NCBI GenBank assembly: GCA_032622095.1
Contig: CP136065.1
Span: forward strand, 65,463,031-65,527,030
Origin: Siphonodentalium dalli
Taxonomy: Eukaryota > Mollusca > Scaphopoda > Gadilida > Siphonodentaliidae
Reading direction: 5' to 3'
Length of the DNA stretch: 64,000 nucleotides
Positions 1 to 11,290 of this stretch are shown here, piece by piece. The notes beneath the pieces are model-generated. The model ran no database searches. It worked only from the letters and a program-made list of their open reading frames with translations, and was not told the DNA's origin. The first letter of the stretch is position 1. Each line of letters begins with the position of its first letter. A program made the position numbers and the translations under genes.

Positions 1-69
1 GTAAATATTGGAAAAGGTCAAAACATTGAAAAATGTCCAGAAATTCATATTCAGCCTAAATGTTTTGGA

Positions 70-288
70 TTACAGTAATGCCCTAATTAATCGACTCCGT
101 AACCACAGCAGAATTATGGGTAACTTTTCAGGATTTAGTCGGAAATATGGTTTGTTGCCATTCATCGGAAAGCTCTCCCTGAGAGCTTTCCGATGAATGT
201 CAACAAGTCATATTTCCGACTAAATCCTGAAAAATTACCCATAATTCTGCTGTGGTTATAGAGTCGATTAATTAGGGCATTACTGTAA
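70..288. mobile_element. Near-perfect palindromic foldback MITE
   Basis: The stretch from ACAGTAATGCCC at 72 to its reverse complement GGGCATTACTGT ending at 286 is one hairpin. Each arm is about 108 bp, and the centre lies near 180 at CTCTCCCTGAGAG. The arms differ at only a handful of positions, so the element is either young or maintained by conversion. Short open frames here only reflect the palindrome. No convincing target-site duplication is visible outside the arms. Confidence 0.8.
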
Positions 289-659
289 CTACATGATTGA
301 TGTTTGTTGACAAATCACTGTCACAGTTTTGTTTCATAACAATGGCTTCAACATGCAAAATTTCGTTATTTGAGAACTTTCAATAATTAATATGAGTACA
401 ATGTTTACCTATTTCTCCGTGTTCTTAGTGGTGGTGTTGTTACAGACTTTTTGCACATTTACCCATTTTGAGTGCCTTTGGTCCCTTTAAACAATGTTTT
501 GAAATGTTTTCTGTCAGTTACAAATATAAACATACAAATTTGACCTACTACGTCTTTATTCTACATCAATGCCAAATAATACTGGCTCCCAAAGACACTC
601 ACTTGGTGACTGGAAAGTTAATGAAATTCTGTAGATCAAATAATAAATATCATCTTGTA
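289..659. other. No gene seen
   Basis: AT-rich sequence with no recognisable coding, RNA or repeat structure. It may include the eroded 5' side of the LINE that becomes readable at about 660. Confidence 0.5.
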
Positions 660-944
660 TGAGTGCCACTGTACATGTATATTCTGGACGCAGAGTGGCT
701 ATACGTTATCGATACAGCACCCGACATAGATTCAGTGACTGACATTTTTACCTCAAAATTTCTTGATATTATGGACAAAACAGTCCTCGAATTTGAAGTA
801 TTAATAAGACCTAAATTAAAGATAGACATTGGTTCACTTCAGAATTGAGAACGATGATACAGAAAGGAGATAGACTGCAGAAAAATTCCATGAAGTAAAA
901 AAAGGATCTTGATTTGGCAAAATTAAAAAAGTGCGAAATACTCT

Positions 945-1562
945 TAATAACATGAAACAAGAGCACACCGTCGGGGCGTGGCATAATACGCCCGTTTCTG
1001 GAGTAGAGTGGGTCAAGGTTTAATTCATTTGTTTGAAACCTTTGACTTAAGACGAAATAATAACAAAAATAAAACACAATAATTTCAAGTGTGGTATTTT
1101 TTACTAAAAAATTCACATACCAAATTTTTTTATCAATCAGAAACCTCAAAATATAAACATTTTAAGTTGAAATTAATATACCTTGTTACCAGTGAGAAAT
1201 AACCACACCAACCATCATTAAAATCTAAGTTGAAAAAGGGGCATAACTCAGTCAAAATCATGAGGACGAACTTGATCTGTATTTTGGGGTGGTAAACTAA
1301 TGTACCAAATTTGGTTCAGTTCACTTTATTCAATCTAAAGTTATCATCATGAAACCGCAAATCAGGTAAAATCTAAGTCGAAAAAGGGGCATAACTCAGT
1401 CAAATTCATGCGAACGAAACCCATATTCGAACTTGATCTGTATTTTGGGGTGGTAAACTAATATACAAAATTTGGTTCAGTTCACTCGATTCAATCTAAA
1501 GTTATCATCCTGAAACCAAAAGTGGACGGACGGACAACCCATTTACATAATACGACCGTTTT
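945..1562 (-). repeat. Insertion of a ~160-bp satellite-like repeat (R1 family) in the LINE
   Basis: Two tandem units of about 155-160 bp share AAAAAGGGGCATAACTCAG at about 1,233 and 1,383. They are bounded by GTGGCATAATACGCCCG-like and CATAATACGACCG-like ends. The unit is the inverted relative of the repeats at 3,180-3,440, 3,988-4,650 and 39,960-40,350, where it reads TTTCCGGATAATAAC and GAGTTATGG. It interrupts the LINE linker, which resumes near 1,565. No coding potential is seen. Confidence 0.65.
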
Positions 1563-1939
1563 TTCAGAAATTGCAAAAAATGTCCAGAGCCCGCTATGAA
1601 GAAACACTGCAAAAAACTGTTCGAGAACACCCATCATCAAAATATTTTTGGCACTGCCTAAAGGAAATTATGCAAACCAAGCACAAAGACGACACCCCCC
1701 CCCCTATTATCGATGACAGTGGCAACTTATTATTTGAGGACCACACCATTGACACCAAAGCATCCGTGCTCAATTATTGTTTGTTCATCTCTAACTCAGA
1801 CAACGACCAGTCTATACCAATATTCACTCAGAAATGTGACAGCGCAGTAACAAACATTGAATTAAAGGCACGTGAGGCCTTAGTTGTCGAAAATATTCAT
1901 ATTTGTTCCAAACACTGTAAACAGAAAAAACAGTAAAAC

Positions 1940-2330
1940 GCATACAGTTTCGTTCATATATACCATGACCATCGCATAAACAGCATGTTATCATATAAAC
2001 CTACTATATATATATATTTTACCTAAGCAAGAGCCTGATTGTGTTACAGAAGACAGCACAATGCTACTGGCTAATCACACACAAATGGCATAAACGCTCT
2101 TTATTAGTTCCATATCAGGAATTCACCCACAAAGAACGCTCTTTATGTTTACCATCATAATATAAACAAACACCAGAAAAGTAACTTTTTATGCTTTTGT
2201 TTACATAACAATGGTCAACCATATGACAATAACATACTGTTTATGCGATATTTCTTATTTGTATGCGGACAAAGTCTGTCTACATTTTGATGTTCTTTCT
2301 GTTTGTGGCGGTTTTTGACGGTTAGAAATA
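1940..2330. mobile_element. Degenerate terminal-inverted-repeat insertion in the LINE
   Basis: ATCGCATAAACAGCATGTTAT at about 1,971 has an inverted partner ATAACATACTGTTTATGCGAT at about 2,231. CGCATAC near the left edge is likewise mirrored by GTATGCGG at about 2,261. The block contains no LINE-like protein and separates the linker (ends 1,936) from the next readable LINE segment (about 2,330). It also holds two direct copies of AACGCTCTTTAT. A short non-autonomous DNA element is the likely explanation; the exact ends are unresolved. Confidence 0.5.
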
Positions 2331-2469
2331 TTTTCACAGGATACCCACCGCCAAGGCCAACCGTACCTTTAACAATTGAAGACATCATTTCTGCCATTCG
2401 AAAGTTGAAACCTATAGTAAGGCATATGGCCACGGTGAAATTACCGTTCAAATGATACAAATCACAAGC

Positions 2470-2981
2470 AGATCATGCCATGAATCTCTACTCTGGCTAA
2501 CTCCCATAGAGATCATATTCCACCAGTACAAAACCATGGAATTTTTTGAAGTTTTGGCAGGGAGCCTTATAAATTCGAAAAAATAATGCGGGAAATATAT
2601 TTCTTAGTTATTATCAGTTCCTTAATAATCTACTTCACTGTAGGTGAAGGTCCCAACTCAAAATTTCACGATTTAAGTGAATTTGTGAGCGTTTTGCAGA
2701 TTTTGCTTTGAGTCGCTTACAATTATGAAATTTCTCCTCGGTTATTAATTCGATGTTTATTGTGATATCGGCGAAAAGCATGCATTTTTTAGTTGGGACA
2801 TTCACCTACAGTGAAGTACATTATTAAGGAACAATTAACAACTAAGAAATATATGATCCACCTTCTTTTTTCGACTTTATACGGTACCCTGTCAAAACTT
2901 CAAAAAGTTCCAAGGTTTTGTACTGGTGGATTATATGATCTCTACGGGCGTTAGCCATAGTATAGATTCATGGCATGATCT
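2470..2981. mobile_element. 512-bp MULE-like non-autonomous element with ~200-bp inverted repeats and 10-bp target duplication
   Basis: The left end AGATCATGCCATGAATCT and the right end AGATTCATGGCATGATCT are inverted repeats. They can be followed inward for about 200 bp on each side, to GTCCCAACT and AGTTGGGAC. The flanks carry an exact direct duplication AATCACAAGC at 2,460-2,469 and 2,982-2,991. Taking out the element and one duplication restores a continuous LINE reverse-transcriptase reading across the site, which confirms the boundaries. Long inverted repeats with 9-10 bp duplications are typical of the Mutator superfamily; that assignment is inference. There is no transposase inside. 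Confidence 0.85.
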
Positions 2982-3179
2982 AATCACAAGCCCAGCTATC
3001 GCCACCCTATTAAAGCTCTTTTAAAGAAATCTCCCTAGCTCTGCATTTTCCAACACAGTGGAAGCAGGCAAAATTAATGCTATCCCTATCCACAAGAAAA
3101 ATGACAAATCAAGCTGCAAAAACTACCGCCCAATATCCTTGCTCCCGTGCCTCAGCAAGATCCTTGAGAAAATTGTCTG

Positions 3180-3440
3180 AAATACTTAGCGGCCCATTTT
3201 TATATGCCCATTTTTTTTTTTAAACGACGTATTATGTCATTGGTCTGTCCGTCCGTTCGCTTTTTTCGTTTCCGGATAATAACTTGAGTAAGTCGGAAAT
3301 GAATGGAATGACATTTGGTATGTGAATTTACTTGCCCCAAAATACAGGTCAAGTTTCACCTGAGTTATGGCCCATTGTTGAAATTACCACGGGCGTATTT
3401 TGCCACGCCATAGCGTTGCTCTTGTTCAGATAATATTTTA
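3180..3440 (+). repeat. R1-family repeat insertion in the LINE
   Basis: A poly-T run near 3,212 is followed by GTCTGTCCGTCCGTTCGC, TTTCCGGATAATAACTT, CATTTGGTATGTGAATTTA, CACCTGAGTTATGGCCC, and a tail reading GGGCGTATTTTGCCACGCC. These blocks match in order the tandem copies at 3,988-4,650 and, inverted, those at 945-1,562. It sits between LINE reverse-transcriptase blocks that end at about 3,178 and resume at about 3,450. Confidence 0.65.
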
Positions 3441-3987
3441 TTTCAATATCAATCAGGATGTGCTCCAGGGCATAGCACAACTGTCCAGTTACTCGAGATA
3501 TACCACACCCTGTGTCAGTCCCTCGATGAAAAATTAAATACGTCGGCAATATTTTACTATATTTCCAAAGCAATTGAGAGAGTCTGGCAGAGTTGTGTTC
3601 GTATTCAAACTGGAAGAATACGGAGAAGCCGCAAACATCCACAATTGGCTCAACAGCTATCTCTCCAACAGATGAAAACGTGTTCTAGTTCATGGGTGTC
3701 TAATTTTCCGATTACCACAGTAATCCGACAGGGGTTCCACATTGCTATATCATTGGTCCTTTATTATTTATGACAAATATCAATGACCTGGCATAAACCA
3801 TACATTCCTTTACAAGTATATGTATACGCAGATGATACATGTTTTTTCACTGTCCATCCATCACTCTATGACATTTCGCTGGAACTTTTATGAAGATATA
3901 TGAAGATATTGTATGTTGTTGGTCGAAACAATGGTTTGTTACATTCGTCACTCGCTCACTCGGATGTCTCTCTGTTCCCCGGATATC

Positions 3988-4650
3988 TGGGGGGGGGGGC
4001 TATTAAAATAGCGGGTGTCCGTCGGGGCGTGCGTCCATCGTGCGGAAATTTTCCGGATGAGAACTTTATTTTGGGCTATCGAATCGACACCAAATTTGGT
4101 ATGTAAGTTTATCAGCTCAAAACACAGGTCAAGTTCGAATATGGGAGCGGTCCGCCCATTTTTGCCAGAGTTATGGCCCCCTTTTCAACTTAGAATATGT
4201 CCGTTCAGAAAGTTTCCGGATGATAACTTTATGTTGGGTTATCGGATCGAAACCAAAATTGGTATAATGCGAGTTTACTATGAGCTCAAAATACAGGTCA
4301 AATTCGAATATGGATTCGGTCTGCCCATTTCTGCCGGAGTTATGGCCCCCTTTCCACTTAGAATTTTGTCGTTTTGAGGTTTCCGGATAATAACTTTAGT
4401 TTGCTTGATCTGATCTGAACCAAATTTGGTATGTAGGTTATATATCAGCTCCAAATACGGGTCAAGTTTTAATATGGATTCAGTCCGCCCATTTTTGCCG
4501 GAGTTATATATGGTCCTTGTCGACTTACAATTTGCCGATTATTTTGGTTTCCGTATATCTATTGATATTTGGTACGTGGTTCAAATTTCAGAAGACAAAT
4601 GCTAAGTTTGAATTTGGTCACGGTCCGATGAATTTTGACACAGTTAAAAA
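3988..4650 (+). repeat. R1 tandem array, about four ~165-bp units
   Basis: TTTCCGGATGAGAACTTTA, TTTCCGGATGATAACTTTA, TTTCCGGATAATAACTTTA and a worn fourth copy recur about every 160-170 bp. Each is followed by AAATTTGGTAT, a CAGGTCAAGTT-like block, GTCCGCCCATTT, and GCCGGAGTTATGG. A G run marks the left edge at about 3,990. LINE-derived protein is readable on both sides, so the array came in as an insertion or grew inside the LINE. Apparent open frames here are repeat artefacts. Confidence 0.75.
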
Positions 4651-5034
4651 AAAGTTATGCTTATATACTAAAAAGCCACGAGTGGCAACCAGACTGTCCC
4701 CATTAAGGAGAATTAAGTTTCTTGTAAATGGGGCCTCGAAATAATGTTCATAACCTTATGTACTCCCGATAATGGAATACGGAGACGTTGTTTGGGACAA
4801 TTATAATGCTCCTCATTAATTACCTCCCCCGGAAGCTCCACCGCCTATTTTTCGACGCCTGTCGAATAGCTAAGTGGTCTGACACCACGTTCGGTATCAG
4901 ATGGGAGAGTACTTAATGCGGGCTCGGGTGGCCTCCCCTTAAATAAAGACGAAACCTTCATAAAATGCATAAATATTAACCAATCATGTCCCTAACTGCC
5001 TTACCATGCAATTATACTACCGCGTATATAGTGT

Positions 5035-5475
5035 CGACGAAGCATCTTGATACCATACCACGGGCCCACTAAAATCCGACCGCCCGTCCCGAGGGGTCCG
5101 ATCGAGATGGTTCGGGCACTATCGTACATAATAGACCTGTATGTACCAAAGTTCCAATCTCCAAGTCGATATATCAACGGAAAACGCAAGTAGTTGTTAA
5201 CCCCTAAATTGCGGCCGATTCCGTCATACCATTCTGGCCGATCGGACAAGTTGCTAGCGAAGTGAACATATTAACCCATACACTGCGGTCGAATTCGCTA
5301 TATACATGTTAAACACCCGCGACCGTACCGCTACCAGGGGACCGAGCGAGATGGGGCATGTATTATCTTGCAGAATATACCTGTATGTACCTAAAAGTTC
5401 CAATCTCCAAGTCGATATCTCAAGCGGAAACGGCACTGTTAGCTCCTGACTTGCGGCCGGTTCCACCAGGTACGC
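5035..5475. repeat. Two tandem ~225-bp repeats
   Basis: Both units contain GACCTGTATGTACC- or TACCTGTATGTACC-, then AGTTCCAATCTCCAAGTCGA, then a GCGGCCG-TTCC block (about 5,140-5,225 and 5,380-5,465). They are preceded by GACCGAGCGAGATGG-like sequence. The unit belongs to the same mosaic superfamily as the CAAGTCGATAGCTCC repeats at 8,580 and 10,800. The minus-strand open frames across it are repeat shadows. Confidence 0.6.
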
Positions 5476-5915
5476 AAAATAAAAAAAAGGCATGCACCGA
5501 CCGCACCTCTATACCAACAGTCCGACCACGGAGGTGATATTATATATTATACTAGCAGGTTAGTATACTAAGTATACTATAAGCCACTGGCGTGCTTGGT
5601 CAGAAACATGACAATGTTTTATGTTTTGTTTGTGTTTTTCAATGAGTTAATATTGGGTTTTTCAATATTTTACCCGATTTGACCTTGAATTGATAATTTT
5701 CAAGGTCAAGGTCATGTCGGGGTCACAATATATAATTTGTGGGTACCCGTTTGAAGGTTAAGACTGACCCGATGAAAAATTCCCCCGTTCCTAGGAACGA
5801 CAGACATAATAATGTTTCACACAATGCGACGTCGACGATCCCCGTGTGTTTTTACACTTGTATACGAAGTTTGAGCTCACCTAGGGCGGACAAACTTACC
5901 CGATCCGCGTTCTTA

Positions 5916-7632
5916 GGCCACGGTTTTTTGATTTTGTGGTTTACGGATCCGCCGACCGAGTGGAAAACCCCCCGACCTAAAAAAAAAAATGTAATTTTTT
6001 ATTTTATTTTATATTTTCCGCCGACCCACATATTTGGGTCCAAACGTACATATTTTTATTGAAAGATTGACGATAGGAACGCCAAAAAGTGGCTCGAATA
6101 TTGAATGAATAAATCGCTTATTGATTGTCAAAATTATATTTGTACAACCCCTTCCCCGGTGACAGCCTCCCATCCTTTCCAATTGTTGAATGAAAACAAT
6201 CCGCGGAAATGTTCCGGTGCGTGTTTTTATATACCCGTTTATTTAATAGTGAGTTACCTCCCTTCCAAACCCGGAAGTATTTCTGTAAATCCAAAATTGT
6301 TCGTCGTTGACATTTATACAAGCGGCAGCTTGTTTGTAAAAGAAATCAAGGGTAGAAATTAAATGTCCCCATTGATAAACCAGACATACAAACGTGTATG
6401 TATCCCTTCATTGTATTAAAACGAATTTGTGACATGTGTTTTGTGATTTTAAATAGCCAATTATTTTTCACACTTTTTTCAGTGGATGTGTTTTCATGGT
6501 GGGGAGAAATTAAAGAACAAGCCCCTGTGGCATTGACATTTGATGGGAAAGAATGGTTTTTGCCACACATTGCAACAAACATGGCCACCGGTGGCCATCC
6601 TGGAATATGCAGTTTAAAAACAGTCTGGGAGACATTTAGTCCGTAAACCTGACTTTTATTATCAGAGCGACAGCGTCTAGCTCTGTTTGATTAGTTGGTG
6701 TCCACCAACTAGGAGGCATTTATCCATTCATCGTGAAAATTGTTGTATACCATTAATACATTTAAAATATGTAGATCTGAAAGAGTACTTGTGGACATTT
6801 CCATGGAAAAACATGGCTTTCGCCATCTTGGGTTTAGCATATCATTCTTTAGAACATGCATGCTCATCAAATTAGTATTAGCCTAACTTGACGAATGTGT
6901 ACATTGAAATGTAGATGGGAAATAGTCATTATGGTCAAGCACATTTTCATTGACATGTACATGTAGGTAGGAACGAGCGATTTTGGCCACACCCTTTTAA
7001 AACATGGGCGCTGGTGGCCATCTTGGACTTTTCACTTAAATCCTTTAGCACGGGCTACGTCAGCCCACATTTGTCATCCAATATTCATGACATTTGCTAT
7101 GAACATTGACACGTAGATGGGAACGAGTGATTTTGCACTTAAATCCTTTAGCACGGACCACAGCCCACATTTTCATCCAATCTGTTTGAAATTTGCTGTG
7201 TACATTGACACGTAAATGGGAATGAGTTATTTTAGCCACTCCCATGACAGGGTATCACCTAGTCAAAATAGCATGAGAAAGTGAGGCCAAACTTTGGTTT
7301 ATACCGATATATACAATATGGGGTGTGGCAATCTATTTAATAAGAAAGCCCCATTGTCACATCAGTCCTGCATATATTACTCTCAGTGTATCTGAAATAA
7401 GATAGTTAAGGGACTATTGAGCGGTCACCTTTTCTAAGGATACCTAAAAGTGATGGGTATAACTCACTTGAATCTTCGTCTTTAAAAAGGCGAGCTAAAA
7501 TTGAGTTTACAAACCAAAAAAAATAAAATAAAAACACATTTTTCAGTTTTTTATTTTTTATTTTTTTTCCTCCTACCCAAGTTGATTATGGCAGAAAAAA
7601 TCCGTAAACCACAAAATAAAAAAACCGTGGCC
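5916..7632. mobile_element. Harbinger-type non-autonomous DNA transposon, 1,717 bp, TTA target duplication
   Basis: The ends GGCCACGGTTTTTTGATTTT (left) and AATAAAAAAACCGTGGCC (right) are inverted repeats that continue for about 40 bp to GTTTACGGAT and ATCCGTAAAC. TTA flanks it on both sides (5,913-5,915 and 7,633-7,635), the duplication expected of PIF/Harbinger elements. Subterminal CCGCCGACC on the left and CCTACCCAA on the right recur in the element at 12,706. The interior holds two ~110-bp direct repeats with CACTTAAATCCTTTAGCACGG (about 7,033 and 7,136) and no transposase. A frame at 6,398-6,646 resembles nothing I know. Confidence 0.8.
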
Positions 7633-8579
7633 TTAGGAACACAACACGCTCCGCGTTCTTAGGAACACAACACGCTCATGTCTATACACGCCCAGACCCA
7701 GAAGAGGTATGGTTTTTTTAACCTGCCCGTGGCCATTGAGCAGCCCCTGACAGAGGTTGTCCACCCTTACGAGATGGTCAATAGTCCCCGCAAAGTTAAT
7801 CCCGTCGTGAACCCCATCCTCGCAAAGAGCGGACAGTCAAAATTAATCCCGTCGTGAACCCGATCACCAACGCGACGTAATTTTGTTTGGTATCATGTCA
7901 TTCGGCAAACCTCGTCAGATTCCGTCACCGTTTCAGAGGTCACAGGTCGAGGAGTTCAGAATGGGTATCATGTGTTGCATTCTTAAAATAGGAAAGCACT
8001 TGTTCCCGTATATCTCTCTGCATAATAAATTTCGAGCGATAACGTTGCGTTTGCGTAAATTGTGAGTGTTGGTTTGTAACCGGGATTTCTGAGAAGCATT
8101 ATGCCTATATCCACACTACACACTAACTACCCCCCCCCTAAGCCCTGACCTAATAACAATGATGTTGTAAGAGTAATATGGCATCCAATAAATCTCCCCG
8201 CATAGGAAACCACTCAATGTTCCCGTATATCTCTGCAGATGCTAATAACGTTGAATGGTAAACAGACGCTCTTTATAGCGATGCGTCAAAAACAAACGCT
8301 CATTAAATTATGACTTGATTAACCACCGCGGTGCCGATTGCGGTGATTTGGGAATGGAGAAACGGTGATCTGAGCTTCTCCAAAACGCGACAACTACGGT
8401 GTTCGTGGGTTTTTACACTTATATACGAAATTTGAGCTCGATGGGTGCAGTCGTTTTCGATTCTATAAAGTACACACACATATATATATACGGAAGTCTC
8501 AAATTATATAGTAGACTAGCAGGTTAGCCCGCCACTGGCGGCATTCGTCTCATGGCTTTGTTTCAGAAACATGACATTT

Positions 8580-8880
8580 TATAAATTTAACCAAATTTCC
8601 AAGTCGATAGCTCCACCCGTTTCCGAGATCTGGTCTGCGCATGCGCGAAGCTTGCGTCGCACGGGCTCGGCGACCCGATAAAATTCGTACCCGGGGCAAG
8701 ATACATTCACATACCAAATTTCAAGTCGATAGCTCCACCCGTTTCCGAGATCTCGTCTGCGCATGCGCGAAGCTTGCGTCGCACGGGCTCGGCGACCCGA
8801 TAAAATTTGTATCCGGGGCAAGATACATTCACATAGCAAATTTCAAGTCGATAGCTCCACCCGTTTCCGAGATAACGCAT
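8580..8880. repeat. 122-bp tandem repeat, about 2.5 copies
   Basis: AAGTCGATAGCTCCACCC starts at about 8,601, 8,723 and 8,845, giving a 122-bp period. Each unit carries TTTCCGAGAT, CTGCGCATGCGCGAAGC, CGCACGGGCTCGGCGACC and GGGGCAAGATACATTCACAT. The same unit forms a four-copy array at 10,800-11,290. Open frames on both strands follow the repeat and are not genes. Confidence 0.85.
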
Positions 8881-9044
8881 TCTTTGTTTTTCAATGAGTT
8901 AATTCATGGTACCCGTCCTCCCCGTCCTAAACTTCAGAGCGGACAGTCAATTAATCCCGTCGTGAACTCCCTCTGGATAATATTTCGAGCTCTTAGATCA
9001 ATTCTGCCTTTTTAGTCGAGATAATTGCATATCGTCCGCATCCG

Positions 9045-9126
9045 TATTTCGGACGCATGGGGTCAGTCGTTTAGCCACGTCCATTAGGACGCATGGGGTC
9101 AGTCGTTTAGCCACGTCCATTGCAAT
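9045..9126. repeat. 41-bp direct duplication
   Basis: GGACGCATGGGGTCAGTCG followed by TTTAGCCACGTCCATT occurs twice back to back with no visible differences. It is a recent local duplication within the mosaic. Confidence 0.8.
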
Positions 9127-9569
9127 AAAGAGCGTTGAATGTTAACACCTCCGTATAAGGTCAATATAAAGATCGTTGATGTCATAACCACCGCAGTGCC
9201 GTTTTTTTGTGACTGAGATTGGAGAACGGGTGCTCTGAGCTTCTCCGAAACGCGACCACGGTGGTGTCGATGGGATTTTACACTTACATAGGAAGTTTGA
9301 GCTCAATCTGTACACGCGTTTTCGATTCTATGAAGTACCCACACACATATATATATATATATACATATATACGGAAGTCTCAAAATATATATATAGACTA
9401 GCAGGTTAGCCCGCCACTGGTGGCAATAGTCAGAAACATGACAATTTTAATTTAATTTTTTGTTTTTCAATGAGTTAATTTTTTAGTTTTTCAATGAGTT
9501 AATTGTGCCTTTTTAATTTTGTTTTTCAATTTTACCCGAATTTTTTTGGTTTTTCAATGAACCCGTCCA

Positions 9570-9830
9570 TGACACTTCCCGTATTTAGCAAGTTTGAGAT
9601 CAATCGGTTCGAGTCTATAAAGGACACACACATATATATGACACTTCCCGTAGGTAGCAAGTTTGAGCTCAATCGGCATTCCCTGGAATTTTCCAGTCAA
9701 TATTTAGCAAGTTTGAGCTCAATCGGTTCGAGTCTATAAAGGACACACACATATATATGACACTTCCCGTAGGTAGCAAGTTTGAGCTCAATCGGCATTC
9801 CCTGGAATTTCCCAGTCACCAACGCGGCGT
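9570..9830. repeat. ~120-bp tandem repeat, two copies
   Basis: GACACTTCCCGTA, TTTAGCAAGTTTGAG, CAATCGGTTCGAGTC and GGCATTCCCTGGAATTT recur in the same order about 120 bp apart (key blocks at about 9,587 and 9,706). Each unit holds a CACACACATATATATGAC stretch. These are modules of the surrounding mosaic. Confidence 0.75.
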
Positions 9831-9967
9831 AATTTTGGTACATATATAGAGACCAATTGTCCGTCGGCTGTCATGTGTAGTAAAGATGTCTTATAAGCCG
9901 ACATTGCCGTGGGGATGCCCGTTCCTACACGCGTTTTCGATTATATGAAGTACCCACATATATACAC

Positions 9968-9979
9968 ACATACATATAT

Positions 9980-10034
<55 letters not shown>
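9968..10034. repeat. (AT)n microsatellite
   Basis: A nearly pure TA run of about 65 bp that ends directly at the TAGAAGGTGACCC start of the next repeat module. Similar but shorter ATATAT runs precede other module starts in the mosaic. Confidence 0.9.
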
Positions 10035-10041
<7 letters not shown>

Positions 10042-10772
10042 GGTGACCCGACTTCGTCCGGGCTTTGACCTTGAATTGGCCATTTTGAAGGTCAAGGTCA
10101 AGTGGGTTCACGATTTGACCAGTCCAAAAACACTGCCCGGACAAAAGTACCCGACAAACGTGCCCGTCGAAATCCATCCGGTTTTACCCGATTTGACCTT
10201 GAATTTATCATTTTGAAGGTCAAGGTATGGTCGGGGTCACGATTTGACCCGTCCAAAACAATCAGTGGACAAAAGTAACCCCACGTATCAAATTTCGTCG
10301 AAATCCCATCAAAATTGGCGATTTGACATTGAATTGACCCGATTTCAAGGTCAAGGCCACGTCGCACGGGCAAATGAATATGCTTATGAGACTCCCCATA
10401 CGAACGTACCCCCACATACCAAGTTTCATCGAAATCCCGTGATATTCGGGCGTTTGACCTTGAAATGACCCAATTTCAAGGTCAATGTCACTTCGCACGG
10501 GAAAATTAATAAGTATATGGCACCCCCGACCGAAGATACCCCCACATACCAAGTTTCATCGAAATCCCTGATATTCGGGCGTTTGACCTTGAAATGACCC
10601 GATTTCAAGGTCAAGGTCACATCTCACGGGCAAATTAATATGCCTATGTTCGTCCCCGGCCGAAAATACCACCACATACCAAGTTTCATCGAAATCGGGT
10701 CGGCCGTTTTCGAGTTCATCGCGAATACACAGACACACAGATCTTCCAAAATATATAATAGACTAGCCGATG
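10034..10772. repeat. GACCTTGA module: ~125-bp imperfect tandem units rich in TCAAGGTCA
   Basis: About five units pair TTTGACCTTGAA with AAGGTCAAGGTCA some 20-25 bp later (about 10,065-10,100, 10,193-10,226, 10,320-10,355, 10,453-10,487, 10,580-10,615). Later units add CCCACATACCAAGTTTCATC and GAAATCCCTGATATTCGGGC. The block ends with ACACAGACACACAGATC and an ATATATAATAGACTAG junction. An inverted copy lies at 48,300-48,950 and a partial one at 11,424-11,590. Open frames on both strands are shadows of the repeat. Confidence 0.8.
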
Positions 10773-10799
10773 AGCCCGACGTTGTCCAGGCTATTCAAA

Positions 10800-11290
10800 A
10801 ACCGACGAAATTTGTATCCGGGGCAAGATACATTGACATAGCAAATTTCAAGTCGATAGCTCCACCCGTTTCCGAGATCTGGTCTGCGCATGCGCGAAGC
10901 TGGCGTCGCACGGGCTCGGCGACCCGATACAATTCTTATCCGGGGCAAGATACATTCACATACCAAATTTCAAGTCGATAGCTCCACCCGTTTCCGAGAT
11001 CTCGTCTGCGCATGCGCGAAGCTGACGTCGCACGGGCTCGGTGACCCGATAAAATTCTTATCCGGGGCAAGATACATTCACATACCAAATTTCAAGTCGA
11101 TAGCTCCACCCGTTTCCGAGATCTCGTCTGCGCATGCGCGAAGCTGACGTCGCACGGGCTCGGTGACCAGATAAAATTCGTATCCGGGGCAAGATACATT
11201 CACATACCAAATTTCAAGTCGATAGCTCCACCCGTTTCCGATATCTCGTCTGCGCATGCGCGAAGCGGGCGCCGCACGGGCTCGCCAATA
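10800..11290. repeat. 122-bp tandem repeat, four copies
   Basis: This is the unit of 8,580-8,880. AAGTCGATAGCTCCACCC is at about 10,850, 10,972, 11,094 and 11,216, an exact 122-bp step. Every unit has CTGCGCATGCGCGAAGC, and the copies are very similar, which points to recent expansion. Confidence 0.9.

Larger units (their letters stand above)
660..4825 (+). pseudogene. Decayed non-LTR retrotransposon (LINE), reverse transcriptase and linker, 5'-truncated
   Basis: Pieces of one jockey/CR1-like LINE polyprotein can be followed in order on this strand, in several frames and with stops. The endonuclease-RT linker is at about 663-930 and resumes at 1,565-1,936, where R-Y-E-E-T-L and S-S-K-Y-F-W precede a K-A-S-V-L-N-Y block. 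RT start residues follow at 2,330-2,460. The block NYRPISLLPCLSKILEKI lies at 3,121-3,175, an S-K-A-x-E-R-V-W block at about 3,560, the catalytic box YADDT near 3,825-3,839, and a W-S-K-Q-W block at about 3,925. The EYGDVVWDN-like 3' part is at about 4,775-4,800. The endonuclease domain itself is missing. Five later insertions interrupt it (about 945-1,562, 1,940-2,330, 2,470-2,981, 3,180-3,440 and 3,988-4,650). Family placement rests on motif spacing alone. Confidence 0.85.

Noticed and set aside
10098-10738. Set of similar ~60-105 codon minus-strand frames, also seen at 48,259-48,546
   Set aside because: They encode similar peptides only because they read the same dispersed GACCTTGA repeat. 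Stops differ between units and there is no start or splice support.
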